The translations under genes were made by a program, and so were the position numbers. DNA of 64,000 bases from Bacillota bacterium. GTDB lineage: Bacteria > Bacillota > Clostridia > Acetivibrionales > DTU013. Below the pieces are notes generated by a model. That model was not told the DNA's origin. It ran no database searches and saw only the letters and a program-made list of their open reading frames with translations. Positions 1-8,062 of this stretch are shown piece by piece. The stretch covers positions 1 to 64,000 of the forward strand of contig JAEYRV010000053.1 of NCBI GenBank assembly GCA_023435305.1, in the 5' to 3' direction. Numbering within the stretch: the stretch's first letter is position 1; each line of letters starts with the position of its first letter.

Positions 1-42
1 TTTTTTGTTATAAAATATTATATTAACCCCCACCCACCCCGG

Positions 43-71
43 AAGTAAAGGAATTATTCAAGCCTGACCCC
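43..71 (-). repeat. Short dispersed repeat, copy 1 (GGGGTCAGGCTTGAA motif)
   Basis: Read on the minus strand, this 29-bp stretch lies 12 nt after the sulP stop codon. It begins with the same 15 bases (GGGGTCAGGCTTGAA) as the sequence directly after the GH16 stop codon at 50867. After a 3-base difference, both copies continue with TTCCTTTA. I see no clear hairpin around it. Confidence 0.5.
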
Positions 72-82
72 GGAAGGACCCC

Positions 83-1729
83 CTAGTTGTCAAACCGGGC
101 GCTTTCAGCTGCTATAGCCTGGTCGGCGCTCCAGAATATCATGTCTTCACCTGTTTTGTTCAGAAGCACGCTTCTTTGAAGCATGTTCCGGACCTGGGGC
201 TGAAGTCCGCAAAACATAAGTCTACAGTCATTTGAATGATACTGATGATACAGCTCCTCAAGGGCCTGAAGGCCTGAGGTGTCGATGAGAGGCACACCCC
301 GCATCGACAGGATCAATGTCCTGGTCTCATCCAGCTGTGACAGCTGGTCCATAAGCTTTTGCACTGTGGCAAAGAATATCGGTCCTGTAAAGTACACGAC
401 GCGCACATGCTTCAAGGGTTTCTTTATGACCATCCTCAGCTTGTCATTGAGCCTTTTCTCGTCAACATCATGGATGCTGATCTGCATGTTGGATATCCTG
501 ACCATGAACATGATGCTGGCAACTGCTACACCAATGACGATGGCCTGAGTCAGATCAAACAGCACTGTGGCTATCATCGTGATTCCGAATTTTACGATCG
601 CGCCCTTGAAACGTCTTTCGAATATGTATTTTATGTTTTTCCATTCATTCATACGCCATGCAGTCACCATCAGCACGCCTGCCAGAGAGGCAAGAGGGAT
701 CTGTGACATGACGGGAGCAAGAGCAAACATTGAGATCAGCAAGCCTATCGAATGAAAAATGCTGACCAGCCTTGTCTGTCCGCCTGATTTGATTGCAACG
801 CTGGTTCGCGCGATGGCTGCAGTTGAAGGCACACCGCCGAAAAAAGGAATGATGATATTGCCGATGCCCTGGGATATGAGTTCGCGGTTGCTATCAAGCT
901 TTTCACCCTTCATCTTTCCGCCCACCTCACCGCAAAGAAGGCTCTCGATCATGCCAAGCGCCGCTATGCTCAGTGCGGGAATGATCATTCCCTTAAGGTC
1001 TGCGGGATTTATTGCGGAAAGGTTCAATCTGCTTGCAGGCAGCAGGGTCTTGGGTATATCGCCGATCACGTCGACCGGGAATTTCAGTATCATATTAGCA
1101 ACAAGAGAGATCACTAGACCCGCAAGAGATGAGGGTATCACGGCGTTCAATTTTTTTGGCCACAGCAGCATGACTGCGATGACTATCAAGCCCAGCAGTA
1201 CTGCATGCCAGTCAGGCTTTATCCCGGTTTTGAAATACTGTATGAATTTCATGGCAGCTGATTCGGATTCACCGGATGTTATCCCGAAAAAGTTATCGAT
1301 CTGTCCGATGGCAATAATCAGAGCAATGCCTGACGTAAAGCCTGTAACCACAGGCGCCGGTATGTAGGATACGATCTTGCCGAATTTCAGAAAGCCTGCG
1401 ATAACTAGTATGATACCGGACATGGCGCCGGCGATCCACACTCCGTTGAGGCCGTATTTTTGAAACAGCAGGATCAGAATTGCAGTCATGGCGCCTGTAG
1501 GACCTGAGATCTGGTAGGATCCGCCCGACAGGGCTCCGATCACCAGACCTGAGATTATCGCGGTAATGAGGCCGGCGGCAGCAGATGCACCGCAGCTTAC
1601 GCCAAATGCCAGGGCAAGTGGAAGAGCAACAGCCGTAACTGTAAGACCCGACATAGCATCCTGCTTGAGTTTCTTTGCATTGTAGCCCTTGAATTCCTGC
1701 TTTAAATCATGTATGTAATCTTGTACCAT
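83..1729 (-). CDS. SulP-family anion transporter with STAS domain
   Basis: An integral membrane transporter of the SulP/SLC26 family, which moves sulfate, bicarbonate or other anions. The 548-residue length is normal. The N-terminal part carries the usual hydrophobic segments, beginning near residue 28 with a Gly/Ala-rich stretch (LTVTAVALPLALAFGVSCGA). About residues 440-535 form a C-terminal STAS domain with the motif VPLIDTSG, in which the Thr occupies the phospho-acceptor-like position. The start is supported by GGAG about 10 nt upstream on the minus strand. The gene stands alone and points out of the window. The family is clear, but the substrate cannot be told from sequence. Confidence 0.9.
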   Translation of the reverse strand: MVQDYIHDLKQEFKGYNAKKLKQDAMSGLTVTAVALPLALAFGVSCGASAAAGLITAIISGLVIGALSGGSYQISGPTGAMTAILILLFQKYGLNGVWIAGAMSGIILVIAGFLKFGKIVSYIPAPVVTGFTSGIALIIAIGQIDNFFGITSGESESAAMKFIQYFKTGIKPDWHAVLLGLIVIAVMLLWPKKLNAVIPSSLAGLVISLVANMILKFPVDVIGDIPKTLLPASRLNLSAINPADLKGMIIPALSIAALGMIESLLCGEVGGKMKGEKLDSNRELISQGIGNIIIPFFGGVPSTAAIARTSVAIKSGGQTRLVSIFHSIGLLISMFALAPVMSQIPLASLAGVLMVTAWRMNEWKNIKYIFERRFKGAIVKFGITMIATVLFDLTQAIVIGVAVASIMFMVRISNMQISIHDVDEKRLNDKLRMVIKKPLKHVRVVYFTGPIFFATVQKLMDQLSQLDETRTLILSMRGVPLIDTSGLQALEELYHQYHSNDCRLMFCGLQPQVRNMLQRSVLLNKTGEDMIFWSADQAIAAESARFDN

Positions 1730-2011
1730 TTATTTCACTCCGTTCAAAAAATAGACACCACTATATTTTATATACGAAGAAAAGGATGAGCAAAGTTGAA
1801 ATAGCTTGAAATATGTCGAGTAGTAGCATTGAAATATAATATGAGTCGATTGGGCGGCTGTAGAGCCCGATATCGTATTATTTAAAGCCTGATGTCACAT
1901 TATCGAGGCTGTAATTGCTGTTTTTATTTATCTGCGGTTTATTAAAGGGATATAAATGCCTGACATTTTACATGCATGCTGCACTTGAATCGGAAAAGGA
2001 GAGTAAATATA

Positions 2012-2040
2012 TTGACAATGTGACCGGGCGGTCGTATAAT
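2012..2040 (+). promoter_or_regulatory. Consensus sigma-A promoter of the TetR gene
   Basis: TTGACA at 2012-2017 and TATAAT at 2035-2040 are both perfect and are separated by 17 bp. This is the only promoter I see in the 364-bp gap between sulP and the TetR gene. The rest of the gap (1730-2011) shows nothing I can assign. Confidence 0.85.
2022..2033. promoter_or_regulatory. Operator-like inverted repeat 1 (GACCGGGCGGTC)
   Basis: A palindrome with half-sites GACCG/CGGTC lies wholly inside the -35/-10 spacer of the TetR-gene promoter. TetR-family operators often have GACC...GGTC half-sites, so a repressor bound here would block RNA polymerase. Confidence 0.7.
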
Positions 2041-2055
2041 TTAAATATACGATGT

Positions 2056-2067
2056 GACCGTGTGGTC
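2056..2067. promoter_or_regulatory. Operator-like inverted repeat 2 (GACCGTGTGGTC)
   Basis: This second copy of the GACC...GGTC palindrome sits 34 bp (about three helical turns) downstream of the first, between the promoter and the ribosome binding site. The two sites suggest cooperative autorepression by the TetR protein encoded directly downstream. Confidence 0.65.
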
Positions 2068-2093
2068 ATAATGGCACGGGAGGAGGATAGACA

Positions 2094-2741
2094 ATGCCCA
2101 ACCAAGCATTTTTCAACTTGCCGGAGGACAGACGAAAACTGATCATATCAGTAGCTTTGGATGAGTTTTCATCTGCTGATTATGACACTGCCAGTATCAA
2201 TCAAATATGCAGGAAATCAAATATTGCCAAGGGGAGCTTTTATCAGTATTTCAAAGACAAGCTTGACCTGTATGTCTATACAATGACTTTGGCGATCGAA
2301 AAAAAAGTCAGCTTTTTTACAAAGGTTTTAGATCAGTTTGCTGTAATGACACTGCAGGAACAGATCAGGCTGCTGTTCATCAAAGGCATTGAGTTTGCCG
2401 AAGAATATCCGCAGTATGCTGCTTTGGGGGAACGATTCTCAATAGAAAAAAACACAACTGCAAGATCTGCTGTAATGCAGGAAGGAGAGAAGCAATCGGA
2501 GCAGCTATTTGTTCAAATGATCGATTATGCTAAATCAAATGGCCAGGTCAGCAGTGATGTGGATACTATAGCCCTAAGCATGCTCCTGCAATCTCTCAAC
2601 AGAGCAGTAAGTGAATATTTGGCAGGTGAGTTCGGCAACGCTGACCGAACTAAACATGAAACGGATACGATCAAGCTGGTGGATTCGCTGCTCAATATCA
2701 TTTTTAACGGAATCAGCCCTGTAAATCGCAAATCTCAATAG
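2094..2741 (+). CDS. TetR/AcrR-family transcriptional regulator
   Basis: A 215-residue one-component repressor. Residues about 10-58 form the TetR helix-turn-helix (DTASINQICRKSNIAKGSFYQYF is the recognition region), and the rest is an all-helical ligand-binding domain with no assignable ligand. GGGAGGAGG at 2078-2086 sets the ATG at 2094. The promoter carries two matching palindromes, so autorepression is likely. It leads a co-directional group with a small membrane protein, a DUF2200 protein and a DUF1801 protein, ending at the terminator at 4430-4470. Its natural targets probably include at least the membrane protein gene 35 bp downstream. Confidence 0.9.
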   Translation: MPNQAFFNLPEDRRKLIISVALDEFSSADYDTASINQICRKSNIAKGSFYQYFKDKLDLYVYTMTLAIEKKVSFFTKVLDQFAVMTLQEQIRLLFIKGIEFAEEYPQYAALGERFSIEKNTTARSAVMQEGEKQSEQLFVQMIDYAKSNGQVSSDVDTIALSMLLQSLNRAVSEYLAGEFGNADRTKHETDTIKLVDSLLNIIFNGISPVNRKSQ

Positions 2742-2775
2742 ACCCATGTGCTCTAAAAACAAGGAGGTATCGGCC

Positions 2776-3327
2776 ATGAAGAAAAAAATCGATTATCTGT
2801 TAGGTATTGTTTTTGCAGCCGCCACAGTAATATTTGTTATTGTGTTTCTGACAAATGATATCTTTTTCAACTGGGCTTTTGCCAGACATCACAATGTATT
2901 GAGCTGGTATATCAGACCTTTGTTTATTATTCCGATCATATTTTTTGCTTTCAGGAAAAGCCTTACCGGAGTATTTGCCTCAGTATTCGCACTGTTCACC
3001 AGTATGTTCTGGTTTCCCGCGCCGGAAACAAACAGCCCACAGGTAATGACATTCCTTGCATATGAGATGGAATACCTGAAGGGGGCATGGACTGTTCCCA
3101 AAATTGTAATGACCTTAACTGTACCAATATTTTTTGTTGCTCTTATTATGGCTGCATGGAAAAGGAACTGGAAGATTCTGATAGGAGTTGTTGTTGCCGC
3201 CGCTGTACTTAAGATATTGTGGAGCGTTGTATTCGGCGGAGAGGCAGGGATGTCCATATTGAAGCCGGCCATAATTGGTTTGATACTATGCATCGGTGGT
3301 ATTTATTTGTATAAAAAGCGGCATTAA
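2776..3327 (+). CDS. Small integral membrane protein, unknown function
   Basis: A 183-residue protein with about five hydrophobic segments (near residues 5-25, 45-75, 100-125, 130-150 and 160-178). I do not recognise a family. AAGGAGG at 2761-2767 sits 8 nt before ATG 2776, so this start is preferred over an in-frame ATG at 2746, which has no ribosome binding site. It lies directly downstream of the TetR gene and is the most likely target of that regulator. It might be an efflux or membrane-stress protein, but nothing in the sequence proves it. Confidence 0.75.
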   Translation: MKKKIDYLLGIVFAAATVIFVIVFLTNDIFFNWAFARHHNVLSWYIRPLFIIPIIFFAFRKSLTGVFASVFALFTSMFWFPAPETNSPQVMTFLAYEMEYLKGAWTVPKIVMTLTVPIFFVALIMAAWKRNWKILIGVVVAAAVLKILWSVVFGGEAGMSILKPAIIGLILCIGGIYLYKKRH

Positions 3328-3349
3328 TATAAATGGAGGAGGAGATGCG

Positions 3350-3700
3350 ATGCCCGGACATAAGATATATGAAATGAGCTTTGCAAAAGTATACCCCCAA
3401 TATATCGCAAAGGCAGAGAAAAAAGGACGTACCAGATCGGAAGTCGACGAGATCATTCGCTGGCTCACAGGGTATTCCCAGGATGAACTTGAGAAGCAGC
3501 TGGAAAGGCAAACGGGCATTGAGAGATTTCTCAATGACGCTCCCTGCCTGAACCCTTCAAGGACCCTGATAAAGGGTGTGATCTGTGGTGTCAGGATAGA
3601 AGATATCGAAGAGCCGACAATGAAGGAAATCAGATATTTGGACAAGCTGATCGATGAATTGGCAAAGGGAAAATCAATGGACAGGATTCTGCGGAAGTAA
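3350..3700 (+). CDS. DUF2200 family protein
   Basis: A 116-residue soluble protein that matches the DUF2200 family along its whole length: an N-terminal MxxHKIYxMSFAxVYPxY-type start, a central EVDEIIRWLTGYS segment and the conserved NPSRTLIKGVICGVRIEDIE block. Members are small cytoplasmic proteins of unknown function. GGAGGAGG at 3335-3342 supports ATG 3350. It follows the membrane protein gene by 22 bp. Confidence 0.85.
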   Translation: MPGHKIYEMSFAKVYPQYIAKAEKKGRTRSEVDEIIRWLTGYSQDELEKQLERQTGIERFLNDAPCLNPSRTLIKGVICGVRIEDIEEPTMKEIRYLDKLIDELAKGKSMDRILRK

Positions 3701-3734
3701 CAAATCCAGCAGCAATGAAGGAGGGTCATGATAT

Positions 3735-4388
3735 ATGTGGAAATGTCAGAAATGCGGACGAGTATTCAAAAACACTGATCAGCATCATTTTTGCAGTAAT
3801 GCCGGAGCTATCAGCGATTATATCGATGGACAGCCTGAAGAGGTCAGGCCGCTGCTGCAAGCTGTCCGTGAAACGATCCGTGCCGCCGCGCCGGAGGCAG
3901 AAGAGAAAATATCATGGCAGATGCCGACCTTTTGGCAGGGGGAAAACCTGGTCCACTTCGCGGCGTTCAAAAACCATATCGGTCTCTTCCCCGGGGGCGA
4001 GGCTGTGGGGGTATTTGCGGAAAGGCTGGCAGACTATAAAACGAGTAAGGGCACCATACATTTTCCTTTCAGCAAGCCCATCGATCACGGACTGATCGCA
4101 GATATCGTACGCTGGCGTCTGGAGCAGGCTAAGAGAGGCGTATCGACCTATGCGGAGCCCGTTGCAAGGGAAAGATATCCCATGCCGGATTTTATTACCG
4201 CCGCCTTGGAGCAGGGTAATTTGCGGGACAGGTATAACGCCCGGCCGCCATACCAGCAAAATGACTATATTGGCTGGATCATGGGCGGAAAGCGCGATGA
4301 GACTCGTCAAAAGAGGCTTGCGCAGATGCTGGAGGAATTGCAGGCAGGCGACGCCTATATGGGAATGGCATACAATGCGAAGATTTGA
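3735..4388 (+). CDS. DUF1801 domain protein with N-terminal zinc-ribbon-like segment
   Basis: A 217-residue cytoplasmic protein. The first 22 residues hold a Cys-x2-Cys ... His-His-x-Cys arrangement that could bind zinc. Residues about 28-130 match DUF1801 (YdhG/frataxin-like fold; EEKISWQMPTFWQGENLVHF, then the FPGG motif and HFPFSKPID). The C-terminal part (residues about 140-215, with RYPMPDFITAALEQ and GKRDETRQKRLAQMLEELQ) resembles the YdeI-type tail found in related proteins. The function is unknown. It is the last gene of the TetR-led group and precedes a strong terminator. Confidence 0.8.
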   Translation: MWKCQKCGRVFKNTDQHHFCSNAGAISDYIDGQPEEVRPLLQAVRETIRAAAPEAEEKISWQMPTFWQGENLVHFAAFKNHIGLFPGGEAVGVFAERLADYKTSKGTIHFPFSKPIDHGLIADIVRWRLEQAKRGVSTYAEPVARERYPMPDFITAALEQGNLRDRYNARPPYQQNDYIGWIMGGKRDETRQKRLAQMLEELQAGDAYMGMAYNAKI

Positions 4389-4429
4389 ATGGAGATAGAG
4401 CTGCCGGGAAATAAATAACCCGGCCGAGG

Positions 4430-4470
4430 TCCCCGATCTGTTCCGGAAGGAGCAGGCCGGGGATTTTTAT
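4430..4470 (+). terminator. Rho-independent terminator of the TetR-led group
   Basis: TCCCCGATCTG (4430-4440) pairs with CAGGCCGGGGA (4453-4463), with one mismatch and one G-U pair. The 12-nt loop is followed directly by TTTTTAT. Confidence 0.8.
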
Positions 4471-4567
4471 TTGTCATAAAGGATGATGCCTGACAAAACA
4501 TGCAGCGGATCAAGAAAATAAATGGGAAATAAAGGAAATAAAACGATGTTTATTGAATTATCACCAA

Positions 4568-4585
4568 CAGTAAAATGTTTTACTG
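4568..4585. promoter_or_regulatory. Perfect inverted repeat upstream of a response regulator gene
   Basis: CAGTAAAA and TTTTACTG form an 18-bp perfect palindrome about 100 bp upstream of the response regulator start. It could be an operator. A second, weaker hairpin (GGACAGG 4605-4611, CCTGTCC 4624-4630) follows. No clear -35/-10 pair is visible in this gap. Confidence 0.35.
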
Positions 4586-4686
4586 CTGAGGCCGCTTTCA
4601 GCATGGACAGGACTTCAGACATCCCTGTCCTTCGCGGAAGGATATGCAGGAGGAGAATCACGATTTCGCAGGAAGAAGAGGTGTGC

Positions 4687-6324
4687 ATGTACAGACTGCT
4701 TATTGCCGATGACGAACAGATCGTTCTGGACTCAATAAGGTTCATAGTGGAGAGAAACTTTGCTGATGTAGCTGTGGCCGGAACGGCAAGGTCGGGCCGT
4801 GAAGCCATAGAAAAGGCAGAAAACCTGAAGCCCGACATTATTTTCATGGACATAATGATGCCCGGTATAAACGGGATCGAGGCAATCAAGGAAATCAGAT
4901 CAAGGATGGGAAATGTCCTGATCGTAATATTGTCAGCCTATGATCAGTTTGATTTCGCAAAGGAAGCAGTGAAGCTGGATGTCATGGAATATCTGCTCAA
5001 GCCTGTGAACCAGGGGAAGATAGTGGAAACGATAAAAAAATCCATAGAAGTCATAAACAGAGACAGGAAGAAATGGAAAAGAGAGCTGGAACTGAAAGAA
5101 AAACTGGAGAGTATACTGCCTGTTGTGGAAAACGGATTTATCTGCTCAATGCTTTTTTTTGATGACAACAGCAGCGAGTTCGGTATCTATAAGGACATAT
5201 TCGAACTCGATGAAGAGAGCGGGTATGTTGTTGCTGTCAAATTTTCCGAGACAAAAAACGGGTACGGCATTGTGGGCCGGACCGGTCTCAAAGACAGGAC
5301 AACAGCCTTATACCGCTATCTCAGGGAATCCTTCAAACGAAAGTGCAAGTGCCTGATAGGCCCTTTGATGCTGGACAGGTTTTTTGTTTATATCCCGGCA
5401 CACCCAAAAGCTGACGAGTATATCATGAAGCTTGAAGCCATCGGTATAGCGGAGTATGTTTACAACTCGCTTGCAGAAAGAGGAGGCCTGGATATAGGCA
5501 TAGGAATAGGAAGGGTATACCGTACCAGGGAGAATATCGCCAGGTCTTACGAGGAATCTCTCAGGGCCGTCAAGTCTCTGTCAGGCAGCGGACTGGTACA
5601 TATCATGGATGTGCAGACAGGCGGTGATCCAATATCGGAGTATCCGATGGAGAAGGAAAAGCTGCTGCTTGAAAAGGCGGCATCCGGAGAGACCGAGGTG
5701 TGCCTGCAGATCTTTAACCAAATTTATGACTGGCTGTTGAATGAATATCCCTCTTCTCTTCGCAGCATCAAGAAAAAGCTTCTGGAGCTTATGGTGCTGA
5801 TACATCGGATGGGGAGCAATTACAAGATCAGCAATGAGGAGTATTCAGGACTTGACGATTATGTAGATGACCTCCTTGGCATTGAAGACCCGGTAGAGCT
5901 CAAGGTGTGGTGCAGGGAAAGGATCGAGCAGGTTTCGCAGGCTATAGGGGATATGATGGAAAAAAGATTGAACAGCCTGATTTTAAAAGCGGTGAATTAC
6001 ATCAAGGAAAACTACAGAAACGAAATAGCTCTTGAGGATATTTCCAGGGAAGTGAATATAAGCCCGCATTATTTCAGCAAGCTCTTCAAGGAGCAGGTAG
6101 GAGAAAACTTTATCGATTATATTACCTCCCTGAGGATCCAAAAGGCAAAGGAGCTTCTTGTGGAAAACAGGCTGAGCATAAAGGAGATCTGTTTTGATAC
6201 GGGCTACGCCGACCCCAACTATTTCAGCAGACTGTTCAAAAGAGTCGTGGGGGTAACCCCTACGGAATACAAGGAAGCAGCCTGCTCCGGTGAAAGGCCT
6301 GAATTCGTGAAGCACTGTTATTAA
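4687..6324 (+). CDS. YesN-type response regulator (REC + AraC HTH), no adjacent kinase
   Basis: A 545-residue two-component regulator. Residues 1-120 are a receiver domain (acidic DDE near residue 8, phospho-Asp in DIIFMDIMMPG, Lys in YLLKPVN). The middle has a predicted coiled coil (about 125-150) and a domain of the type found in YesN proteins. About residues 435-535 hold two AraC helix-turn-helix motifs (LEDISREVNISPHYFSKLFK and IKEICFDTGYADPNYFSRLF). The start at 4687 is chosen because MYRLLIADDEQ is the normal beginning of such receivers and GAAGAAGAGGTG precedes it; upstream in-frame starts would add about 55 unrelated residues. It closely resembles the regulator at 34293 but has no kinase gene beside it. 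It precedes the secreted glycosidase locus, a possible target. Confidence 0.9.
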   Translation: MYRLLIADDEQIVLDSIRFIVERNFADVAVAGTARSGREAIEKAENLKPDIIFMDIMMPGINGIEAIKEIRSRMGNVLIVILSAYDQFDFAKEAVKLDVMEYLLKPVNQGKIVETIKKSIEVINRDRKKWKRELELKEKLESILPVVENGFICSMLFFDDNSSEFGIYKDIFELDEESGYVVAVKFSETKNGYGIVGRTGLKDRTTALYRYLRESFKRKCKCLIGPLMLDRFFVYIPAHPKADEYIMKLEAIGIAEYVYNSLAERGGLDIGIGIGRVYRTRENIARSYEESLRAVKSLSGSGLVHIMDVQTGGDPISEYPMEKEKLLLEKAASGETEVCLQIFNQIYDWLLNEYPSSLRSIKKKLLELMVLIHRMGSNYKISNEEYSGLDDYVDDLLGIEDPVELKVWCRERIEQVSQAIGDMMEKRLNSLILKAVNYIKENYRNEIALEDISREVNISPHYFSKLFKEQVGENFIDYITSLRIQKAKELLVENRLSIKEICFDTGYADPNYFSRLFKRVVGVTPTEYKEAACSGERPEFVKHCY

Positions 6325-6383
6325 GAGCAATCATTTTAAAGCGGGATATCTATCGTTATGCTGTATTAAGGGAGATGTCAGGT

Positions 6384-7712
6384 ATGATTGAAAAAGGCAA
6401 AATATCAAAAAGACCTGTATACACAGTTGTTGCAGTTCTGTTTACAGCCATTATCTTATGCGGCTTTGCCGGCGCAGGCCGGATATTTGCCGCAGTTAAG
6501 CCTCAAGCAGCAGAGACAGCCGTATCGCCGGGCTATCGTGCGGTATGTTATGACGGCGCTGTATTTATAGCTGTCGGTGCCGGGGGACGGATCGACAGGA
6601 TAGAGCCTGACAAAACCATGACCAGCTTGCCTGCAGTTACTAAGGAATGCCTGAACGGCGCAGCTTCATCAAAAGGCATCGATGTAGCTGTTGGTGATGG
6701 CGGTGTCATACTCCGTGCCAAAGACGGCTCTGATTTTAAGAAGGTAAAAAGCGGCACCACCAGATCACTCTATGGCGTCACTGTTTTCAACGGGTCGTTT
6801 TGGGCTGCCGGTGCCAGCGGTACACTCCTCTGCTCTTCTGACGGTGAACACTGGAAATCGGTCAGTACCGGAGTAAAGAACAAATTCCTTTCCATTGCGG
6901 CAAATGAAAAAATGTGCATGGCTGTGACCGGGGAGGGTCAGATACTGATGTCTTCCGACGGCAGGAAGTGGAATGTACTGGACTATAACACATTTTACAA
7001 GGGCTATTCCGAGCCCTGCTCCTTCCGGAGCGTCCGGGCATGTGAGGATGCGTTTTTTGTTGCCGGCGAATATCAGAATCATCCTGAGATCCCTGCCATT
7101 TTGTCTAGTGAAACGGGTGAGATATGGAATGAACATATTTTCAGCAGGATCAATGAAAAACCTGCTGAAGAGTATTACCCGCTTGTCGTCAATGCAGTCA
7201 TTGTGGACTGGGATCAGCTGATTGCCGCGTGCAGCGGGGGCAAGCTCCTAACTGTGACGGAATGTATCACTTGCAACGAGCTTGACATCCTGTGTGAACA
7301 GAGTATCAACGACCTTGTTTCGGCAGATGGTTTCCTCGCGCTTGTGGGAGACAACTTCTGGTTCGATATATGCAAAAGTGATGCCTTCAGACAATACAGC
7401 ATTTCTGCCGTGCAGGCTCTGAATGACTATAATGACGGAGCTCTGATCGTCGATGTCCGTACTGATGATGAATATGATCAGATGCATATCACAGGCTGCA
7501 TCCACATTCCACTTGATGAAGTGGAAGCATTGCTGGAAAATGTGATCCCTGACAAGGACAGGGAGATCATTTTCTATTGCAAAAAAGGCGCCAGGGCACA
7601 ATCAGCTCTGGAAAAGGCTCTGCTTATGGGATACAGAAGGGTGTACAACCTGGGGGGGCTGGAGGATTGGCCATATGATACCGAAGCAACCGGTATTTCC
7701 GATGTGAATTAA
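6384..7712 (+). CDS. Exported Ycf48-like beta-propeller fused to a rhodanese domain
   Basis: A 442-residue protein. Residues about 10-35 are a signal peptide or membrane anchor (VVAVLFTAIILCGFAGAG). Residues about 45-320 contain repeated strands of the Ycf48/BNR-propeller type (AVGDGGVILRAKDGSDF, AAGASGTLLCSSDGEHW and TGEGQILMSSDGRKW). Residues about 340-440 are a rhodanese domain with DVRTDDEYDQMHI, the active-site loop CKKGARA and NLGGLEDWP. AAGGGAG at 6368-6374 directly abuts an ATG at 6375 but is 9 nt from ATG 6384, so 6384 is taken as the start. The role is unknown: the rhodanese Cys is intact, so sulfur transfer or sensing outside the membrane is possible. The fusion is uncommon. Confidence 0.8.
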   Translation: MIEKGKISKRPVYTVVAVLFTAIILCGFAGAGRIFAAVKPQAAETAVSPGYRAVCYDGAVFIAVGAGGRIDRIEPDKTMTSLPAVTKECLNGAASSKGIDVAVGDGGVILRAKDGSDFKKVKSGTTRSLYGVTVFNGSFWAAGASGTLLCSSDGEHWKSVSTGVKNKFLSIAANEKMCMAVTGEGQILMSSDGRKWNVLDYNTFYKGYSEPCSFRSVRACEDAFFVAGEYQNHPEIPAILSSETGEIWNEHIFSRINEKPAEEYYPLVVNAVIVDWDQLIAACSGGKLLTVTECITCNELDILCEQSINDLVSADGFLALVGDNFWFDICKSDAFRQYSISAVQALNDYNDGALIVDVRTDDEYDQMHITGCIHIPLDEVEALLENVIPDKDREIIFYCKKGARAQSALEKALLMGYRRVYNLGGLEDWPYDTEATGISDVN

Positions 7713-7715
7713 GAT

Positions 7716-8062
7716 GCATATCTCACGAAACATACAAGATTTGTTGCAGGACCGCTCCGACTCTGCATCATATCCTTCAGCATTAAATTGTTCATAACAA
7801 AATGCTTCTTGTCCTGAAAAAATTTTATCTGACAGCTAAATCAGGAAGAATAAAGTAATTTTCGCTAGTGAAATGAGCGGCTGCCAGTAATAAACTATAC
7901 TTGCGATATAATGTAAAATAATAACACAAATGAAGAAATATACCAATATAATGTCTGTCACCATACCGGTTACTGTTTTTCACAGCTTTGTTCCTTTGAG
8001 CAAAAGACGGAATAATGCCGTGTGAAAAATTAGTGATAAAAATAAAAACAGGAGGTAGTAAA
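7716..8062. other. Upstream region of the glycosidase locus, no gene seen
   Basis: An A/T-rich gap of 347 bp before the GH3 gene. Two TATAAT hexamers occur (7907-7912 and 7947-7952), but neither has a recognisable -35 element at 16-18 bp, which would fit a promoter that needs an activator such as the YesN-type regulators in this window. I see no terminator or small gene. Confidence 0.4.

Noticed and set aside
759..1367. A 202-codon plus-strand frame opposite the SulP gene
   Set aside because: It lies wholly antisense to a well-conserved transporter, has no ribosome binding site and shows no recognisable domain.
7907..7952. Two TATAAT hexamers as sigma-A promoters of the GH3 gene
   Set aside because: Neither has a plausible -35 element at 16-18 bp or an extended TG, so I list the region only as an unresolved upstream region.
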